Counted from the first letter of the stretch, positions 34,006 to 43,458 are shown. The stretch is 64,000 nucleotides of DNA from Salipiger pentaromativorans (GCF_024721115.1 NZ_JAMDHK010000004.1:85862-149861), one strand, 5' to 3'. Translations and numbers: made by a program. Notes: generated by a model not told the origin, from the sequence alone.

Positions 34006-35046
34006 ATGAAGATGAAACCGCTGGGCCGCACGGGGATGACGGTCTCGGAGCTCTGTCTCGGCACCATGACCTTTGGCAGCCAGACCGGTTCCGACGAGGC
34101 CCTTGCCCAGATCGACCGGGCGCTGGCTGCGGGCGTCAATTTCATCGACACCGCCGAGATCTACCCGGTGAACCCGATCAGTGCCGAAACCGTCGGGCGC
34201 ACGGAAGAGATCGTCGGCGCGTGGTTCGAAAAGACCGGCCGCCGGGCAGAGGTGGTGCTGGCCACCAAACATGCGGGCGATTCCAAGTTCATCCGCGACG
34301 AGGCCCCGATCAGCGCCGACTCCATTCCGGTCGCCATCGAAGGTTCTCTGAAACGGCTCAAGACCGATGTGATCGACCTCTATCAGTTCCACTGGCCGAA
34401 CCGGGGCAGCTATCATTTCCGGCAGAACTGGCGTTTTGCGCCCTGGACCCAGGACCGGGCGGCAACCGTGCAGCACATGCAGGATGCGCTGGGCGCGTTG
34501 CAACGCGAGGTCGAGCGCGGCACGATCCGGGCCTTCGGCCTGTCGAACGAAAGCACCTGGGGCACCGCGATGTGGCTGCGCATCGCCGAAGAGAGCGGCG
34601 GGCCGCGGGTGGTCACGGTGCAGAACGAATATTCGCTGCTCTGGCGCATGGCCGACACGGATCTGGCCGAGCTGATGGTCAACGAGGAGGTGGGGCTGCT
34701 GCCCTTCTCGCCGCTCGGGGCCGGGCTGCTGAGCGGCAAGTATCAGAACGGCGCGGTGCCCGAGGGCTCGCGCATGGCGATCAACGGCGATCTGGGCGGG
34801 CGCAAGGGGCCGCGCGTGTTCCCGGCGGTCGATGCCTATCTGGCGGTGGCGCGGGAGTTCGGCCTCGATCCGGTGCATATGGCGCTGGCCTGGGCGGCAC
34901 GGCGCCCCTTCGTGGCCTCGGCGATCTTCGGCGCGACGACGCTGGCGCAGCTCGACCGCGCGCTGGGCGCGGCAGAGGTGACGCTTTCGGAGGAGCTTCT
35001 GGAAGCGCTGGACACGGTGCACCGGAGCCATCCGATGCCCTATTAG
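34006..35046 (+). CDS. aldo/keto reductase
   Basis: 346-aa NADP(H)-dependent oxidoreductase with the AKR opening [24 protein letters not shown], catalytic residues D (FIDTAEIY), Y48-like (TAEIY), K (VVLATKH) and H (YQFHWPN), and the cofactor segment [16 protein letters not shown]. It resembles the YajO/Tas group of stress-related AKRs. AGGAGA precedes the ATG. Divergent from metG, 136 bases away. Confidence 0.9.
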   Translation: MKMKPLGRTGMTVSELCLGTMTFGSQTGSDEALAQIDRALAAGVNFIDTAEIYPVNPISAETVGRTEEIVGAWFEKTGRRAEVVLATKHAGDSKFIRDEAPISADSIPVAIEGSLKRLKTDVIDLYQFHWPNRGSYHFRQNWRFAPWTQDRAATVQHMQDALGALQREVERGTIRAFGLSNESTWGTAMWLRIAEESGGPRVVTVQNEYSLLWRMADTDLAELMVNEEVGLLPFSPLGAGLLSGKYQNGAVPEGSRMAINGDLGGRKGPRVFPAVDAYLAVAREFGLDPVHMALAWAARRPFVASAIFGATTLAQLDRALGAAEVTLSEELLEALDTVHRSHPMPY

Positions 35047-35076
35047 GAAGGCGCGGGCCGGGCCGGCGGGTCCGGC

Positions 35077-36876
35077 CTATTCCGCCGCCATCCCGTCGGT
35101 GAATTGCAGCCGGGCCAGGCGCGCGTAAAGCCCGCCCTGGGCCACCAGCGCATCATGCGAGCCCTGTGCCACGATACGCCCGTGATCCATCACCACGATC
35201 CGGTCGGCCTTTTTCACCGTTGCCAGCCGGTGCGCCACGATGATCGTGGTGCGCCCCTCGGCCAGACGGTCCACCGCCGCCTGCACCGCGCGCTCGCTTT
35301 CCGCATCCAGCGCCGAGGTCGCCTCGTCGAGCAGCAGCACGGGCGCGTCGCGCAGGATCGCCCTTGCGATCGCGACTCGCTGCTTCTGACCGCCCGACAG
35401 CATCACGCCGCGCTCGCCCAGATAGGTGTCGTAACCGTCGGGCAGCGCGGTGATGAAATCATGCGCCGCCGCCGCCTTTGCGGCCTCCTCGATTTCCGCG
35501 TCGGTTGCGCCGGGGCGTCCGAACCGGATGTTCTCGCGTGCGGAGGCGGCAAAGATCACCGGATCCTGCGGCACCAGCGCGATATGCTGGCGGAAGGCGT
35601 CGCGCGTCATCTCGGTCAGGGGAACGCCGTCCAGCGTCACCCGGCCGGTATCGGGATCGTAAAAGCGCTGGATGAGCTGCACGATGGTGGTCTTGCCCGC
35701 CCCCGAGGGGCCGACCAGCGCCACCGTCTCGCCGGGACGGATCGAGAGGTCCACATCGTCGAGCGCTTGCACGCCGGGCCGGGCGGGATAGGCAAAGCCG
35801 ACGTGATCGAGTGCGATCTCGCCCCGCACCGGCGCCGCGAGCGCGCGCGGCTGGGCCGGGTCGCGAACCGTGTCCTGGGCCTCCAGCAGCTCCACCAGCC
35901 GTTCGGTGGCGCCCGCCGCGCGTTGCAGCTCGCCGAAGATTTCCGACAGCGCCGCCACGGCGCCCGCGACCATCACCGAATAGATCACGAACTGCACCAG
36001 CGCGCCGGTGCTCATATGGCCCGCCCGCACGTCCCAGGCGCCCATCCAGAGCACGCCGACGATGCCGGTGAAGACCAGAAAGATCACGATCGCGGTCATC
36101 AGCGCCCGGACCCAGATCCGCCGCCGCGCCGCATCGAAGCTCTTTTCCGTAACCGCGCCGAAGGCCTCGCGCGAGATCGCCTCGTGGGTGAAGGCCTGCA
36201 CGGTCTGCACCGCCGCCAGTGCCTCGGCGGCATTGCCCGAGGAGGCGGCGATCCAGTCCTGGTTTTCGCGGCTGAGCTTGCGCAGCTTGCGTCCCAGCGT
36301 GAGGATCGGCACGATCACCACCGGCACCAGCAGCAGCACCAGCCCGGTCAGCTTGGCCGAGGTCAGCAGCATCAGCACCAGACCGCCCGCCATCATCAGG
36401 ATGTTGCGCAGGGCGATGGAGACGGACGAGCCGATCACCGACTGGATCAGCGTCGTGTCGGTGGTGATGCGGCTCAGCACCTCGCCGGTCATGACCTTTT
36501 CGTAGAACACCGGCGACAGCCCGATCACCCGGTCGAACACCGCCTTGCGGATGTCGGCCACCACCCGTTCCCCCAGCCGCGTGACCAGCGCGTAGCGCAG
36601 CGCGGTGCCGATCGCGAGCAGCGCCGCGATCCCGAGCGCCGCGAGGAAATAGAGATCGAGCAGGGCGCCGTCCTCGACGTTGAAATTGTCCACCACCCGG
36701 CGCACCGCCAGCGGCAGGGTCAGCGACACGCCTGCGGTGGCGATGAGCGCCAGCGTGGCGGCCAGCATCAGCGCCTTATAGGGCAGCATGAAGGGCCAGA
36801 GCGCCGCCAGCGATCCGAGTTTGCGTGATTTCTCCCGTTCTTCCGCGACCGCGGTCGCCGGGTTTCCGTGAGCCAT
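35077..36876 (-). CDS. ABC exporter, fused permease and ATPase (MsbA-like)
   Basis: 599-aa half-transporter: an N-terminal six-helix membrane domain (about residues 25-320) and a C-terminal ATPase with Walker A GPSGAGKTT, signature LSGGQKQR, Walker B VLLLDEATSALDAES and H-loop IIVAHRLATV. Functions as a homodimer for lipid or drug export; substrate not predictable. Start ATG with CAGGAGGGGA ribosome site. Lies next to tRNA-Gly, 152 bases upstream. Confidence 0.94.
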   Translation of the reverse strand: MAHGNPATAVAEEREKSRKLGSLAALWPFMLPYKALMLAATLALIATAGVSLTLPLAVRRVVDNFNVEDGALLDLYFLAALGIAALLAIGTALRYALVTRLGERVVADIRKAVFDRVIGLSPVFYEKVMTGEVLSRITTDTTLIQSVIGSSVSIALRNILMMAGGLVLMLLTSAKLTGLVLLLVPVVIVPILTLGRKLRKLSRENQDWIAASSGNAAEALAAVQTVQAFTHEAISREAFGAVTEKSFDAARRRIWVRALMTAIVIFLVFTGIVGVLWMGAWDVRAGHMSTGALVQFVIYSVMVAGAVAALSEIFGELQRAAGATERLVELLEAQDTVRDPAQPRALAAPVRGEIALDHVGFAYPARPGVQALDDVDLSIRPGETVALVGPSGAGKTTIVQLIQRFYDPDTGRVTLDGVPLTEMTRDAFRQHIALVPQDPVIFAASARENIRFGRPGATDAEIEEAAKAAAAHDFITALPDGYDTYLGERGVMLSGGQKQRVAIARAILRDAPVLLLDEATSALDAESERAVQAAVDRLAEGRTTIIVAHRLATVKKADRIVVMDHGRIVAQGSHDALVAQGGLYARLARLQFTDGMAAE

Positions 36877-37028
36877 GTCCCCTCCTGTCCTGCGCCGGGC
36901 TGTTTTGCCATGCCTCCCACGGGCGTCAAGTCGCCTGTCGCCCCGCGCGGGGCGGAAACCGCCGCGCTGGCGGGATCGGCCGCGTCCGGATCGGTCGGCA
37001 CGGGCGATGGCTGGCGGCGGAGGGAGGA

Positions 37029-37102
37029 TGGAGCGGGCGACGGGAATCGAACCCGTATCTCTTGCTTGGAAGGCAAGGGTCTTACCATTACACAACGCCC
37101 GC
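37029..37102 (-). tRNA. tRNA-Gly (TCC anticodon)
   Basis: 74-nt cloverleaf on the minus strand with encoded CCA (37029-37031) and a 7-bp GCGGGCG/CGCCCGC acceptor stem. The anticodon stem CTTGC/GCAAG encloses CTTCCAA, anticodon TCC, and the T-arm contains GGTTCGATTCC. The D-arm TGGTAA is normal. Confidence 0.95.
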
Positions 37103-37306
37103 TCAGCGGTTAGCACGCCTAGTTCATGGGGCAGCGGCGGTCAAGCGGGATGTTTCCGCAGCGCCTTTGGCGGTGCCGCGCCCGGCGGGAAAAGTTTCGC
37201 TTCTGCTCGCGTGCTCCGGGCTCTACGGTTGCGGGTGAGCGGCCCCTGCGGTCGTCCCTGCCCGTATCCGCCGCCCCGCGCGGCCCGTTCCGCAAAGACC
37301 CTGCTC

Positions 37307-38383
37307 ATGGCCTTCGATTTCATCCTGATGCTCACCGAGAACGACCGCACGATTCCGGAGGCACGGGCGCGGCTCGACGAGGCGCTGGAAGGCGGCGTGC
37401 GGCATATCGGCTTCAAGGATGTCGGGCTGCCGTTCTCCGAGCTCAAGGGGCTGGCCGATGCCATCCGCGCGGCGGGCGGGCGCTCGTATCTGGAGGTGGT
37501 GAGTCTGGACGAAGAGAGCGAGCTGGTCTCCGCCCGCGCGGCGGTCGAACTGGATGTGGATTGTCTTCTGGGGGGCACGCGGCCGCAGGCGGTAACCCGG
37601 GTGACCCGCGATCATCCGCTGCGCTACTTCCCCTTCGCGGGCCGGATCACCGGCCATCCCAGCGTGCTGGAAGGTCCGGAAGGAGAGATCGTCGAGTCGG
37701 CTCGCCGGCTGGCCGATCTGGAACATGTGCACGGGCTCGACCTGCTGGCCTATCGCTTTGCCGGCGAGGTGCCGGCGCTGATGACGGGCGTCTGCTCTGC
37801 CGTGGGCAAGCCGGTGATCATGGCGGGCAGCATTGACAGCGAGGCACGGATTCTGGCCGCCGCCGAGGCCGGGGCCGCCGGCTTTACCGTCGGCACGGCG
37901 GCGCTGGCGGGGGCCTTTCCCGCCGAGGGGCCGGGCTTTGCCGCACAGGTGCGCGCGATCATGGGCTTCACCGCGCGCGGACGGGCCCGCTCGACCGCGC
38001 CGCGCCGGCTGGCGCTGGCCGCGCATGACACCCGCAAGGCGCATCTGCGGGCCTGGGTGATCCGTCACGCGGCGGCGCTGCGGGGGCACCGTCTGGTCTG
38101 CACCGGCGGCACCGGGCGGATGATCGCCGAGGCCGCGCCGCAGCTCAGCCTGCGCCGCCTGCAACGCGGTTCGCACGGGGGGGACCAGCAGCTCGGAGCG
38201 CTGATCGCCACCGGCGAGCTGGATGCGGTGATCTTTTTCGCCGATCCCACCGTGCCGCATGGCGGCGAGGCGGATCTTCAGGCGCTGAGCCGGCTGGCGG
38301 CGCTGCACGACACGCCGCTGGCGCTGGGCCCCTCCGCCGCCGACATGATCGCCACCGCGCTGCTGGCCGCGCCCGGCGTTTGA
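37307..38383 (+). CDS. TIM-barrel / methylglyoxal synthase fusion protein
   Basis: 358-aa protein with two parts. Residues 1-221 form a TIM-barrel-like domain: FILMLTENDRTIPEA at the first strand, HIGFKDVG near 33-40, a phosphate-site-like AGSIDSEARILAAAEAGAAG (173-192) and VGTAAL (195-200). Residues 235-353 match methylglyoxal synthase: AAHDTRK (H240, D241, K244), CTGGTGRMIAEA, GGDQQLGALI with the catalytic D293, FFADPTVPH (H318) and ADLQAL. The second part should convert DHAP to methylglyoxal plus phosphate. The first domain is not one I recognise. Start: ATG 37307, no strong ribosome site. Followed 32 bases later by the LHPP-like HAD gene. Confidence 0.85.
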   Translation: MAFDFILMLTENDRTIPEARARLDEALEGGVRHIGFKDVGLPFSELKGLADAIRAAGGRSYLEVVSLDEESELVSARAAVELDVDCLLGGTRPQAVTRVTRDHPLRYFPFAGRITGHPSVLEGPEGEIVESARRLADLEHVHGLDLLAYRFAGEVPALMTGVCSAVGKPVIMAGSIDSEARILAAAEAGAAGFTVGTAALAGAFPAEGPGFAAQVRAIMGFTARGRARSTAPRRLALAAHDTRKAHLRAWVIRHAAALRGHRLVCTGGTGRMIAEAAPQLSLRRLQRGSHGGDQQLGALIATGELDAVIFFADPTVPHGGEADLQALSRLAALHDTPLALGPSAADMIATALLAAPGV

Positions 38384-38415
38384 CCGGCGGGGCGGATGCA
38401 TGCTCCACTGACGGC

Positions 38416-39204
38416 ATGATCAAGGGGATTCTGCTCGATATCGCGGGCGTGGTGCTTGACGGCGAGACGGCGCTGCCCGGCGCGGCGGAGGCGGTGGAGG
38501 CCCTGCGCGCGGCGGGGCTGCCGCTGCGGTTCCTGACAAACTCCACGCGCAAGCCGCGCCGGCGGGTGGTTGCGGCGCTGCGGGACGCGGGTATCGAGGT
38601 GGCCGAGACGGATGTGCTGACCCCCGCCGCCCCGGCGCTGGCGCGGCTGCGGGCGGGCGGATACCGCCCGCATCTGCTGGTGCATCCCGATCTGGAAGAG
38701 GATTTTGCCGGGGCGCCGGCCTCTGGCCCGGAGGCGCTGGTTCTGGGGGATGCGGGCGAGGGGTTTTCCTATACGCGGCTCAACGCGGCGTTCCGGGTGC
38801 TGGAGACCGGGGCGCCGTTTCTGGCGCTGGCGGCGAATCGGGTCTTCCGCGACGCCGACGGGCAGCTCAGCCTCGATGCCGGGGCCTTTGTCCGGGCGCT
38901 GGAATATGCCAGCGGCACGCCGGCCGAGGTGCTGGGCAAGCCGGCGCCGGCTTTCTTTCGCGCGGGCTGCGAGAGCATGGGGCTGGCGCCGTCGGAAGTG
39001 GCGATGGTCGGAGACGATGCGGAAAGCGATGTCGCGGGCGCGCTGACGGCCGGTCTTGGGCAGGCATTTCTGGTGGAGACGGGCAAATACCGTCCGGGAG
39101 ACGAGGCCCGCGCGCGCCTGGCGCCCACCGCGGTGCTGCCGGGGCTGGGCGCGGCGGCGGCGCGGATCCTGAGCGCATCGGCGGGAGAGGGGCCTCTTGC
39201 GTGA
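38416..39204 (+). CDS. LHPP-like HAD phosphatase (subfamily IIA)
   Basis: 262-aa HAD protein that follows human LHPP (phospholysine/phosphohistidine inorganic pyrophosphate phosphatase) closely in motif order: MIKGILLDIAGVVLDG for motif I, FLTNSTRKPR, LVLGDAGEGFSYTRLNAAF, LDAGAFVRALEYASGTPAEVLGKPAP, MVGDDAESDVAGALTAG and VETGKYRPGDE. Motif I is D8-I-A rather than DxD, as in LHPP (D-I-S), so the usual second Asp is missing. It probably dephosphorylates pyrophosphate or phospho-amino acids. Coupled to the MGS fusion gene upstream. Confidence 0.88.
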   Translation: MIKGILLDIAGVVLDGETALPGAAEAVEALRAAGLPLRFLTNSTRKPRRRVVAALRDAGIEVAETDVLTPAAPALARLRAGGYRPHLLVHPDLEEDFAGAPASGPEALVLGDAGEGFSYTRLNAAFRVLETGAPFLALAANRVFRDADGQLSLDAGAFVRALEYASGTPAEVLGKPAPAFFRAGCESMGLAPSEVAMVGDDAESDVAGALTAGLGQAFLVETGKYRPGDEARARLAPTAVLPGLGAAAARILSASAGEGPLA

Positions 39205-39342
39205 TGCGCAGCTTTATTCTGCCTTATGGCGCCAAAAAACGCCGAGAATCTGAAAATTCGACAAATTTTTGCCTTAGTTACCCCTTATGAAAGCCATCAG
39301 CCATGAGGTGGGGGCCGATTGTGCTGTTCTAAGGAGCGAACC

Positions 39343-39705
39343 ATGCTGCGCAAGACCGGTCTTCTTGCCCTCACCCTGGGCTGCCTCGCCATGCCCCTTC
39401 AGGCCAAAGAGCATTATGTGCTGCTGCTTGGTGACGGTTATTTCCCCGATTATGTCTATCCCAACTACGGCGACACGATCCGTTTCGTGAACAACTCCAA
39501 CGTCGCCATGTCGGCCACCGCGACCGATGCGAGCTGGACCACCGGCCGGATGGAGCCGGGCGCGGTGGTGATCCTCGAAGTCGTCGAGGGCATGAAGCAG
39601 ACCTTTGTCGATACCGTCGCGACCGACAGCACCGCTGTAGGCGTGATCGACTATCTCAACGCGGCGCCGCTCGATCTCGAGCGCAACAGCGAACACAATC
39701 ACTAA
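39343..39705 (+). CDS. small exported protein, cupredoxin-like fold
   Basis: 120-aa protein with signal peptide MLRKTGLLALTLGCLAMPLQA. The mature part (GDTIRFVNNSNVAMSATATDASWTTGRMEPGAVVILEV) reads as a cupredoxin-type beta barrel, but the Cys-His-Met copper ligands are not in place, so it may not bind copper. It ends with NSEHNH. AAGGAGCG ribosome site. The gene stands alone; function not known. Confidence 0.75.
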   Translation: MLRKTGLLALTLGCLAMPLQAKEHYVLLLGDGYFPDYVYPNYGDTIRFVNNSNVAMSATATDASWTTGRMEPGAVVILEVVEGMKQTFVDTVATDSTAVGVIDYLNAAPLDLERNSEHNH

Positions 39706-39728
39706 GATTTCCGAGCCGCGTATCGGGC

Positions 39729-40388
39729 TCAGAGCGGTGCGACAAGCTGCGCGCCGCTCGCGCGGTTGGAGTTGACCTCCGGCGCGACCCGATGAAAGCG
39801 CAGGGCGTCCTCCGGCGCGGCCCGCATCAGCACGGCCGCGCCATGGCCGCGTTCGCCCAGCCAGAGCGCCCAGTCCGCCTTGGCCAGCACCACCGGCACC
39901 CGGTGGTGGATCTGCCGCATCGCGCCTTCTGCCGCGGTGGTCACGATGGCGCAGCTCCGCAGGCGCTGCCCGTCGCGCTCCCAATCCTGCCAGACACCGG
40001 CAAAGGCCATCGCCCGATGATCCGGGGCGTGGATGTACCAGGGCAGCCGATTGCCCTCGGCGTCCTTGGTCCATTCGTAGAACCCGCTGGCGGGGATCAG
40101 GCAGCGTCGGCTGCGGCAGGCGTCGCGGAAGGCGGGTTTCCGCGCCAGGGTCTCGGCCCGGGCGTTGAAGAGCAGCGGCCCGTCGCCGGGGGTCTTGTAC
40201 CAGTGCGGAAGGAACCCCCAGCGCATGGCCGAGAGCCTGCGATGGCCGGCATCGCTGCGCACCGTGGCGACCGGCACGGTGGGGCAGATGTTATACGCCG
40301 GCAGCTCCGGCAGATCGTTGTCGGGCGTGGCCTGAAACAGATCCGTCAGAACGTCGAGCGGCTGGGTCAGCGCGAAGCGCCCGCACAT
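39729..40388 (-). CDS. SOS response-associated peptidase YedK/HMCES
   Basis: 219-aa SRAP-domain protein that crosslinks to abasic sites in single-stranded DNA. Catalytic Cys2 in MCGRFALTQP, N in NARAETL, E in GFYEWTKD and H in IHHRVPVVL are all present. The start codon leaves the Cys at position 2 after Met removal, as required. No recA or lexA neighbour is seen. Confidence 0.93.
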   Translation of the reverse strand: MCGRFALTQPLDVLTDLFQATPDNDLPELPAYNICPTVPVATVRSDAGHRRLSAMRWGFLPHWYKTPGDGPLLFNARAETLARKPAFRDACRSRRCLIPASGFYEWTKDAEGNRLPWYIHAPDHRAMAFAGVWQDWERDGQRLRSCAIVTTAAEGAMRQIHHRVPVVLAKADWALWLGERGHGAAVLMRAAPEDALRFHRVAPEVNSNRASGAQLVAPL

Positions 40389-40401
40389 CCGGCGCGGCCG
40401 C

Positions 40402-41010
40402 TCAGCGGATCAGCGTCTTGATCGCCCGGGCATGGGCCGGATCGGCGCCCAGCGTGTCCTCGGCCAGTGCGCGGGCCGCGGGCAGCAGCGCCTCGGGCGC
40501 GACCACACGGTCGATCAGCCCCCAGCTCATCGCCTCCTCGACGGGCACCTTCTGCCCTGCCATGAGGATCATCTTGGCCCGCGCCGGCCCCACCAGCGCC
40601 GCCAGCCGGGCGGGATCGGAGGGCTGCGGCAGGAAGCCCAGCTTCATCACCGGATAGAACACCTTCGCCCCCGGCACCGCGATGCGCAGATCGCAGGCCA
40701 GCGCCATGCCCATGGCGCCACCCGCAAGCGTGCCGTTCAGCGCCGCGATGCTGAGCCCGGGCAGCCGCGCGATGGCACCCGAGAGCCGCTCCCAGAGCGG
40801 CGAGGTGGCAAGCCCCGCGCGCGCGGCTTCAAGATCGGCGCCGGCTGAGAACACCTTGCCCACCCCGGTCAGCACGAGAACCTGCGCCTCGCGCGCCGCT
40901 TCGGCGATTTCACAGAGCTTTTCCAGCATCTCCGGGGTCAGCGAATTGGCCTTGTCCGGGCGGTCGATCACCGCCAGCCAATAGCCTCCGTCCTTTTCCA
41001 GCGAGATCAT
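40402..41010 (-). CDS. enoyl-CoA hydratase/isomerase family protein
   Basis: 202-aa crotonase-fold protein, shorter than the usual 255 aa. The acyl-CoA oxyanion regions are visible (FSAGADLEAA and NGTLAGGAMGMALACDLRIA), and the C-terminal part carries the usual amphipathic helices. The catalytic pair of glutamates is less clear: the PVMKLGFLPQPSD segment has no clear E164-like residue, so an altered reaction is possible. Its start overlaps the SDR stop by ATGA. Confidence 0.85.
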   Translation of the reverse strand: MISLEKDGGYWLAVIDRPDKANSLTPEMLEKLCEIAEAAREAQVLVLTGVGKVFSAGADLEAARAGLATSPLWERLSGAIARLPGLSIAALNGTLAGGAMGMALACDLRIAVPGAKVFYPVMKLGFLPQPSDPARLAALVGPARAKMILMAGQKVPVEEAMSWGLIDRVVAPEALLPAARALAEDTLGADPAHARAIKTLIR

Positions 41011-41756
41011 GCCACGCCCACCTTTTTCCGAATCTCCTCCTCGCGCAGCGACACCTCGCCGCCGAGGAACCCGTCCGCCTCTTCGCCGCACATCCAGAGC
41101 AATGTCTTGGCCACCCAGTCCGGCGGGATGTGATCCTCCCAGTCGAGCTGGCTGACCTGATTCACGCCGCTCGCCTTGATGGTGCGCTGCATCTGCGTGG
41201 CGACCGTGCCCGGTGAGAGCGAGATCGCCCGGATGCCCTTGGCGCGGTATTCCTCGTCCGCCGCGCGGGTCAGCATCAGCGCCCCGGCCTTGGAGGTGCA
41301 ATAGGCCGACCAGCCTTCGAGCGGGCGATGCGCCGCACCCGAGCCGATGGTCAGGATCGTGCCGCCGCCGGCCTGCGTCATCACCGGCAGCGCGGCGCGC
41401 ATCCCGTGGTAGACACCCTTGATATTGATGTCGATGAGCGCGCCCCAGGCCTCGGGATCGCTTGCGCCGAGCGGCGCGATGGGCTCGATCACGCCGGCGT
41501 TGTTGATCAGGATGTCGAGCCCGCCAAAGGCGGTCAGACAGTTCTGCACCGCCTGCTCGACCTCCCAGTAACGCGAGATTTCGCAGGGGATGGCCACGGC
41601 GTTTGCACCGATCTCGCCGGCCAGCTCGGCAACGGCGTCGCCGCTGCGGGCGACCAGAGCCACCTTGGCGCCGGCCGCAGCGAAGGTCCGGGCGGCGGCG
41701 GCGCCGATGCCGCGGCTCGCCCCGGTGATCAGCGCGGTTTTCCCTGTCAGATCCAT
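41007..41756 (-). CDS. short-chain dehydrogenase/reductase
   Basis: 249-aa NAD(P)-dependent oxidoreductase. TGASRGIGAA nucleotide motif, NNAGVIEPI, catalytic S in TIGSG and Y-x-x-x-K in YCTSKAG. The start MDLTGKTALITG has no strong ribosome site but is well positioned. Co-transcribed with the enoyl-CoA hydratase-like gene through ATGA overlap, which suggests that the pair acts on a hydroxyacyl or keto substrate. Confidence 0.92.
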   Translation of the reverse strand: MDLTGKTALITGASRGIGAAAARTFAAAGAKVALVARSGDAVAELAGEIGANAVAIPCEISRYWEVEQAVQNCLTAFGGLDILINNAGVIEPIAPLGASDPEAWGALIDINIKGVYHGMRAALPVMTQAGGGTILTIGSGAAHRPLEGWSAYCTSKAGALMLTRAADEEYRAKGIRAISLSPGTVATQMQRTIKASGVNQVSQLDWEDHIPPDWVAKTLLWMCGEEADGFLGGEVSLREEEIRKKVGVA

Positions 41757-41888
41757 GGGATGCCTCGTTTTTTCGATTCACATCCTTGGTAAAGGCTGGA
41801 ATACCCCCGGTCCAGCCTCTTGACCCGGCAGGTCATGAGGCAGAAGCTCCGCCCATTGATTTTTCGCACGCCGAAGAGAGGGTTGATT

Positions 41889-43415
41889 ATGCGGGTTTCG
41901 AAATATGCCATCGTGCCGGTGGCCGCAGCGTTGCTGATGGCATCGCCGGCGCTGGCCGAGGTGACGCCCGAGCAGGTCTGGGAGGATTTCAGCGGCTATC
42001 TGAAGAGCTTCGGCTACGAGGTGAACGCCAGCGAGGCGCTGTCCGGCGACACGCTGACGCTGTCGGATCTGCGCGTGACCATGGCACTGCCCGAGGCCAA
42101 TGGCGCGGTTGCGGTCGCGTTCGGCAGCATGGAGCTGCGCGGCCAGGGCGACGGGTCCGTCAAGGTGGTCCTGCCCGAAACCGTGCCGATTTCCGTCACC
42201 GTCGCGCCCGAGGACGAGGACGCGGTCGATATGGAGATCGGTTATTCGCTCGACGCGCTCGACATGGTGGTGTCGGGCGATCCCGAGGCGATGACCTATG
42301 TCTTCAGCGCCGAGGCGATGGCGATGGCGCTGTCGAAGCTGGTGGTCGATGGCAAAGAGATCCCGCGCGACGGTCTGCGGGCCGAATTGACCACCGGGCC
42401 GGTCGAGGGCGAGGCTCAGGTGACCATTGCCGACGGCACGCGCGAGGTGGTGCAGACGGTCTCGATCGGGACGGTCTCCTATGACGTCGCCGGCCAGGAT
42501 CCCGAAGGCGAGGGGGCGGGCATGCTGCTGGGCTCGCTCACCGGGCTGGTCTCGGAGAGCCTTGCGCGCATTCCGGCCGAGTCCGGTGCGGCGGATATGC
42601 CCGCGCTTCTGGCCGCAGGCATGACCGTGTCGGGCAAGATGACCTATGACGCCGGGCAGTCGCAATTCTCCTTCACCGAAGAGGGGCAGACCACCAGCGG
42701 CCAAAGCGCGAGTGCGGGCGGCAGCTTCGAGATCGGCATGTCGAAGGACGCGCTGATGTATGACATCGCCGCGCGCGAGGTGAATTACAGCCTGTCCGGG
42801 GGCGAGATCCCCTTTCCCGTCAGCGCCGCGATGGAGGAGATGAGGCTGACGATCGCCGCGCCGATCAGCAAATCCGACACGCCGCGCGATGTGGCGCTCG
42901 CGCTGACGCTGGGCGGGTTCACCACCTCGGACATGATCTGGAACATCTTCGACCCGGCGGCGGTGCTGCCGCGCGATCCGGCGACGGTGGCCTTCGACCT
43001 GACCGGCAAGGTGACGCCGTTCGTCGATTTCATGGATCCCGCGCAGCTTGCCGGGGTCGAGGCCGGATCGCAGCCGCCGGGTGAGTTGAACGCGCTGACG
43101 CTCAACAGCCTGACGGTCGAGGCGGCGGGGGCGAAAATCACCGGCACCGGCGATTTCACCTTCGACAACACCGATTTGCAGAGTTTCGACGGGATGCCGA
43201 AACCCACCGGCGCGCTGGATCTTCAGGTGGCCGGGGCCAATGGGTTGATCGACAAGCTGATCCAGATGGGGCTGGTCGCCGAACAGGACGCCATGGGGGC
43301 GCGCATGATGATGAGCATGTTCGGCGTGCCGGGCTCGGAGCCGGACACGCTGACATCGAAGATCGAGGTCAACGAGCAGGGGCATGTGCTCGCCAACGGG
43401 CAGCGGATCAAATAG
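41889..43415 (+). CDS. DUF2125 exported protein
   Basis: 508-aa protein with a signal peptide (MRVSKYAIVPVAAALLMASPALA) and a long beta-rich mature part that looks repetitive in tone (LTLSDLRVTM, LDALDMVVSGD, LNALTLNSLTVEAAGAKITGTG). DUF2125 proteins are common in Rhodobacteraceae; the role is unknown, probably in the periplasm or outer membrane. AGAGGG ribosome site. It is followed by a strong terminator. Confidence 0.85.
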   Translation: MRVSKYAIVPVAAALLMASPALAEVTPEQVWEDFSGYLKSFGYEVNASEALSGDTLTLSDLRVTMALPEANGAVAVAFGSMELRGQGDGSVKVVLPETVPISVTVAPEDEDAVDMEIGYSLDALDMVVSGDPEAMTYVFSAEAMAMALSKLVVDGKEIPRDGLRAELTTGPVEGEAQVTIADGTREVVQTVSIGTVSYDVAGQDPEGEGAGMLLGSLTGLVSESLARIPAESGAADMPALLAAGMTVSGKMTYDAGQSQFSFTEEGQTTSGQSASAGGSFEIGMSKDALMYDIAAREVNYSLSGGEIPFPVSAAMEEMRLTIAAPISKSDTPRDVALALTLGGFTTSDMIWNIFDPAAVLPRDPATVAFDLTGKVTPFVDFMDPAQLAGVEAGSQPPGELNALTLNSLTVEAAGAKITGTGDFTFDNTDLQSFDGMPKPTGALDLQVAGANGLIDKLIQMGLVAEQDAMGARMMMSMFGVPGSEPDTLTSKIEVNEQGHVLANGQRIK

Positions 43416-43458
43416 CGATGCGCTTCGGCGCCCATGCTGGGAGGCCGGAATAGATTCG

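Noticed and set aside
36875-37306. Upstream extension of the TIM-barrel/MGS protein through the tRNA-Gly region
   Set aside because: The frame crosses the tRNA gene on the other strand and has Arg-rich, motif-free sequence; the barrel strand begins at ATG 37307.
39711-39732. GAGCC...GGCTC repeat after the cupredoxin-like gene as a terminator
   Set aside because: The stem is only five bases with a long loop and no T run, and it overlaps the end of the YedK gene.
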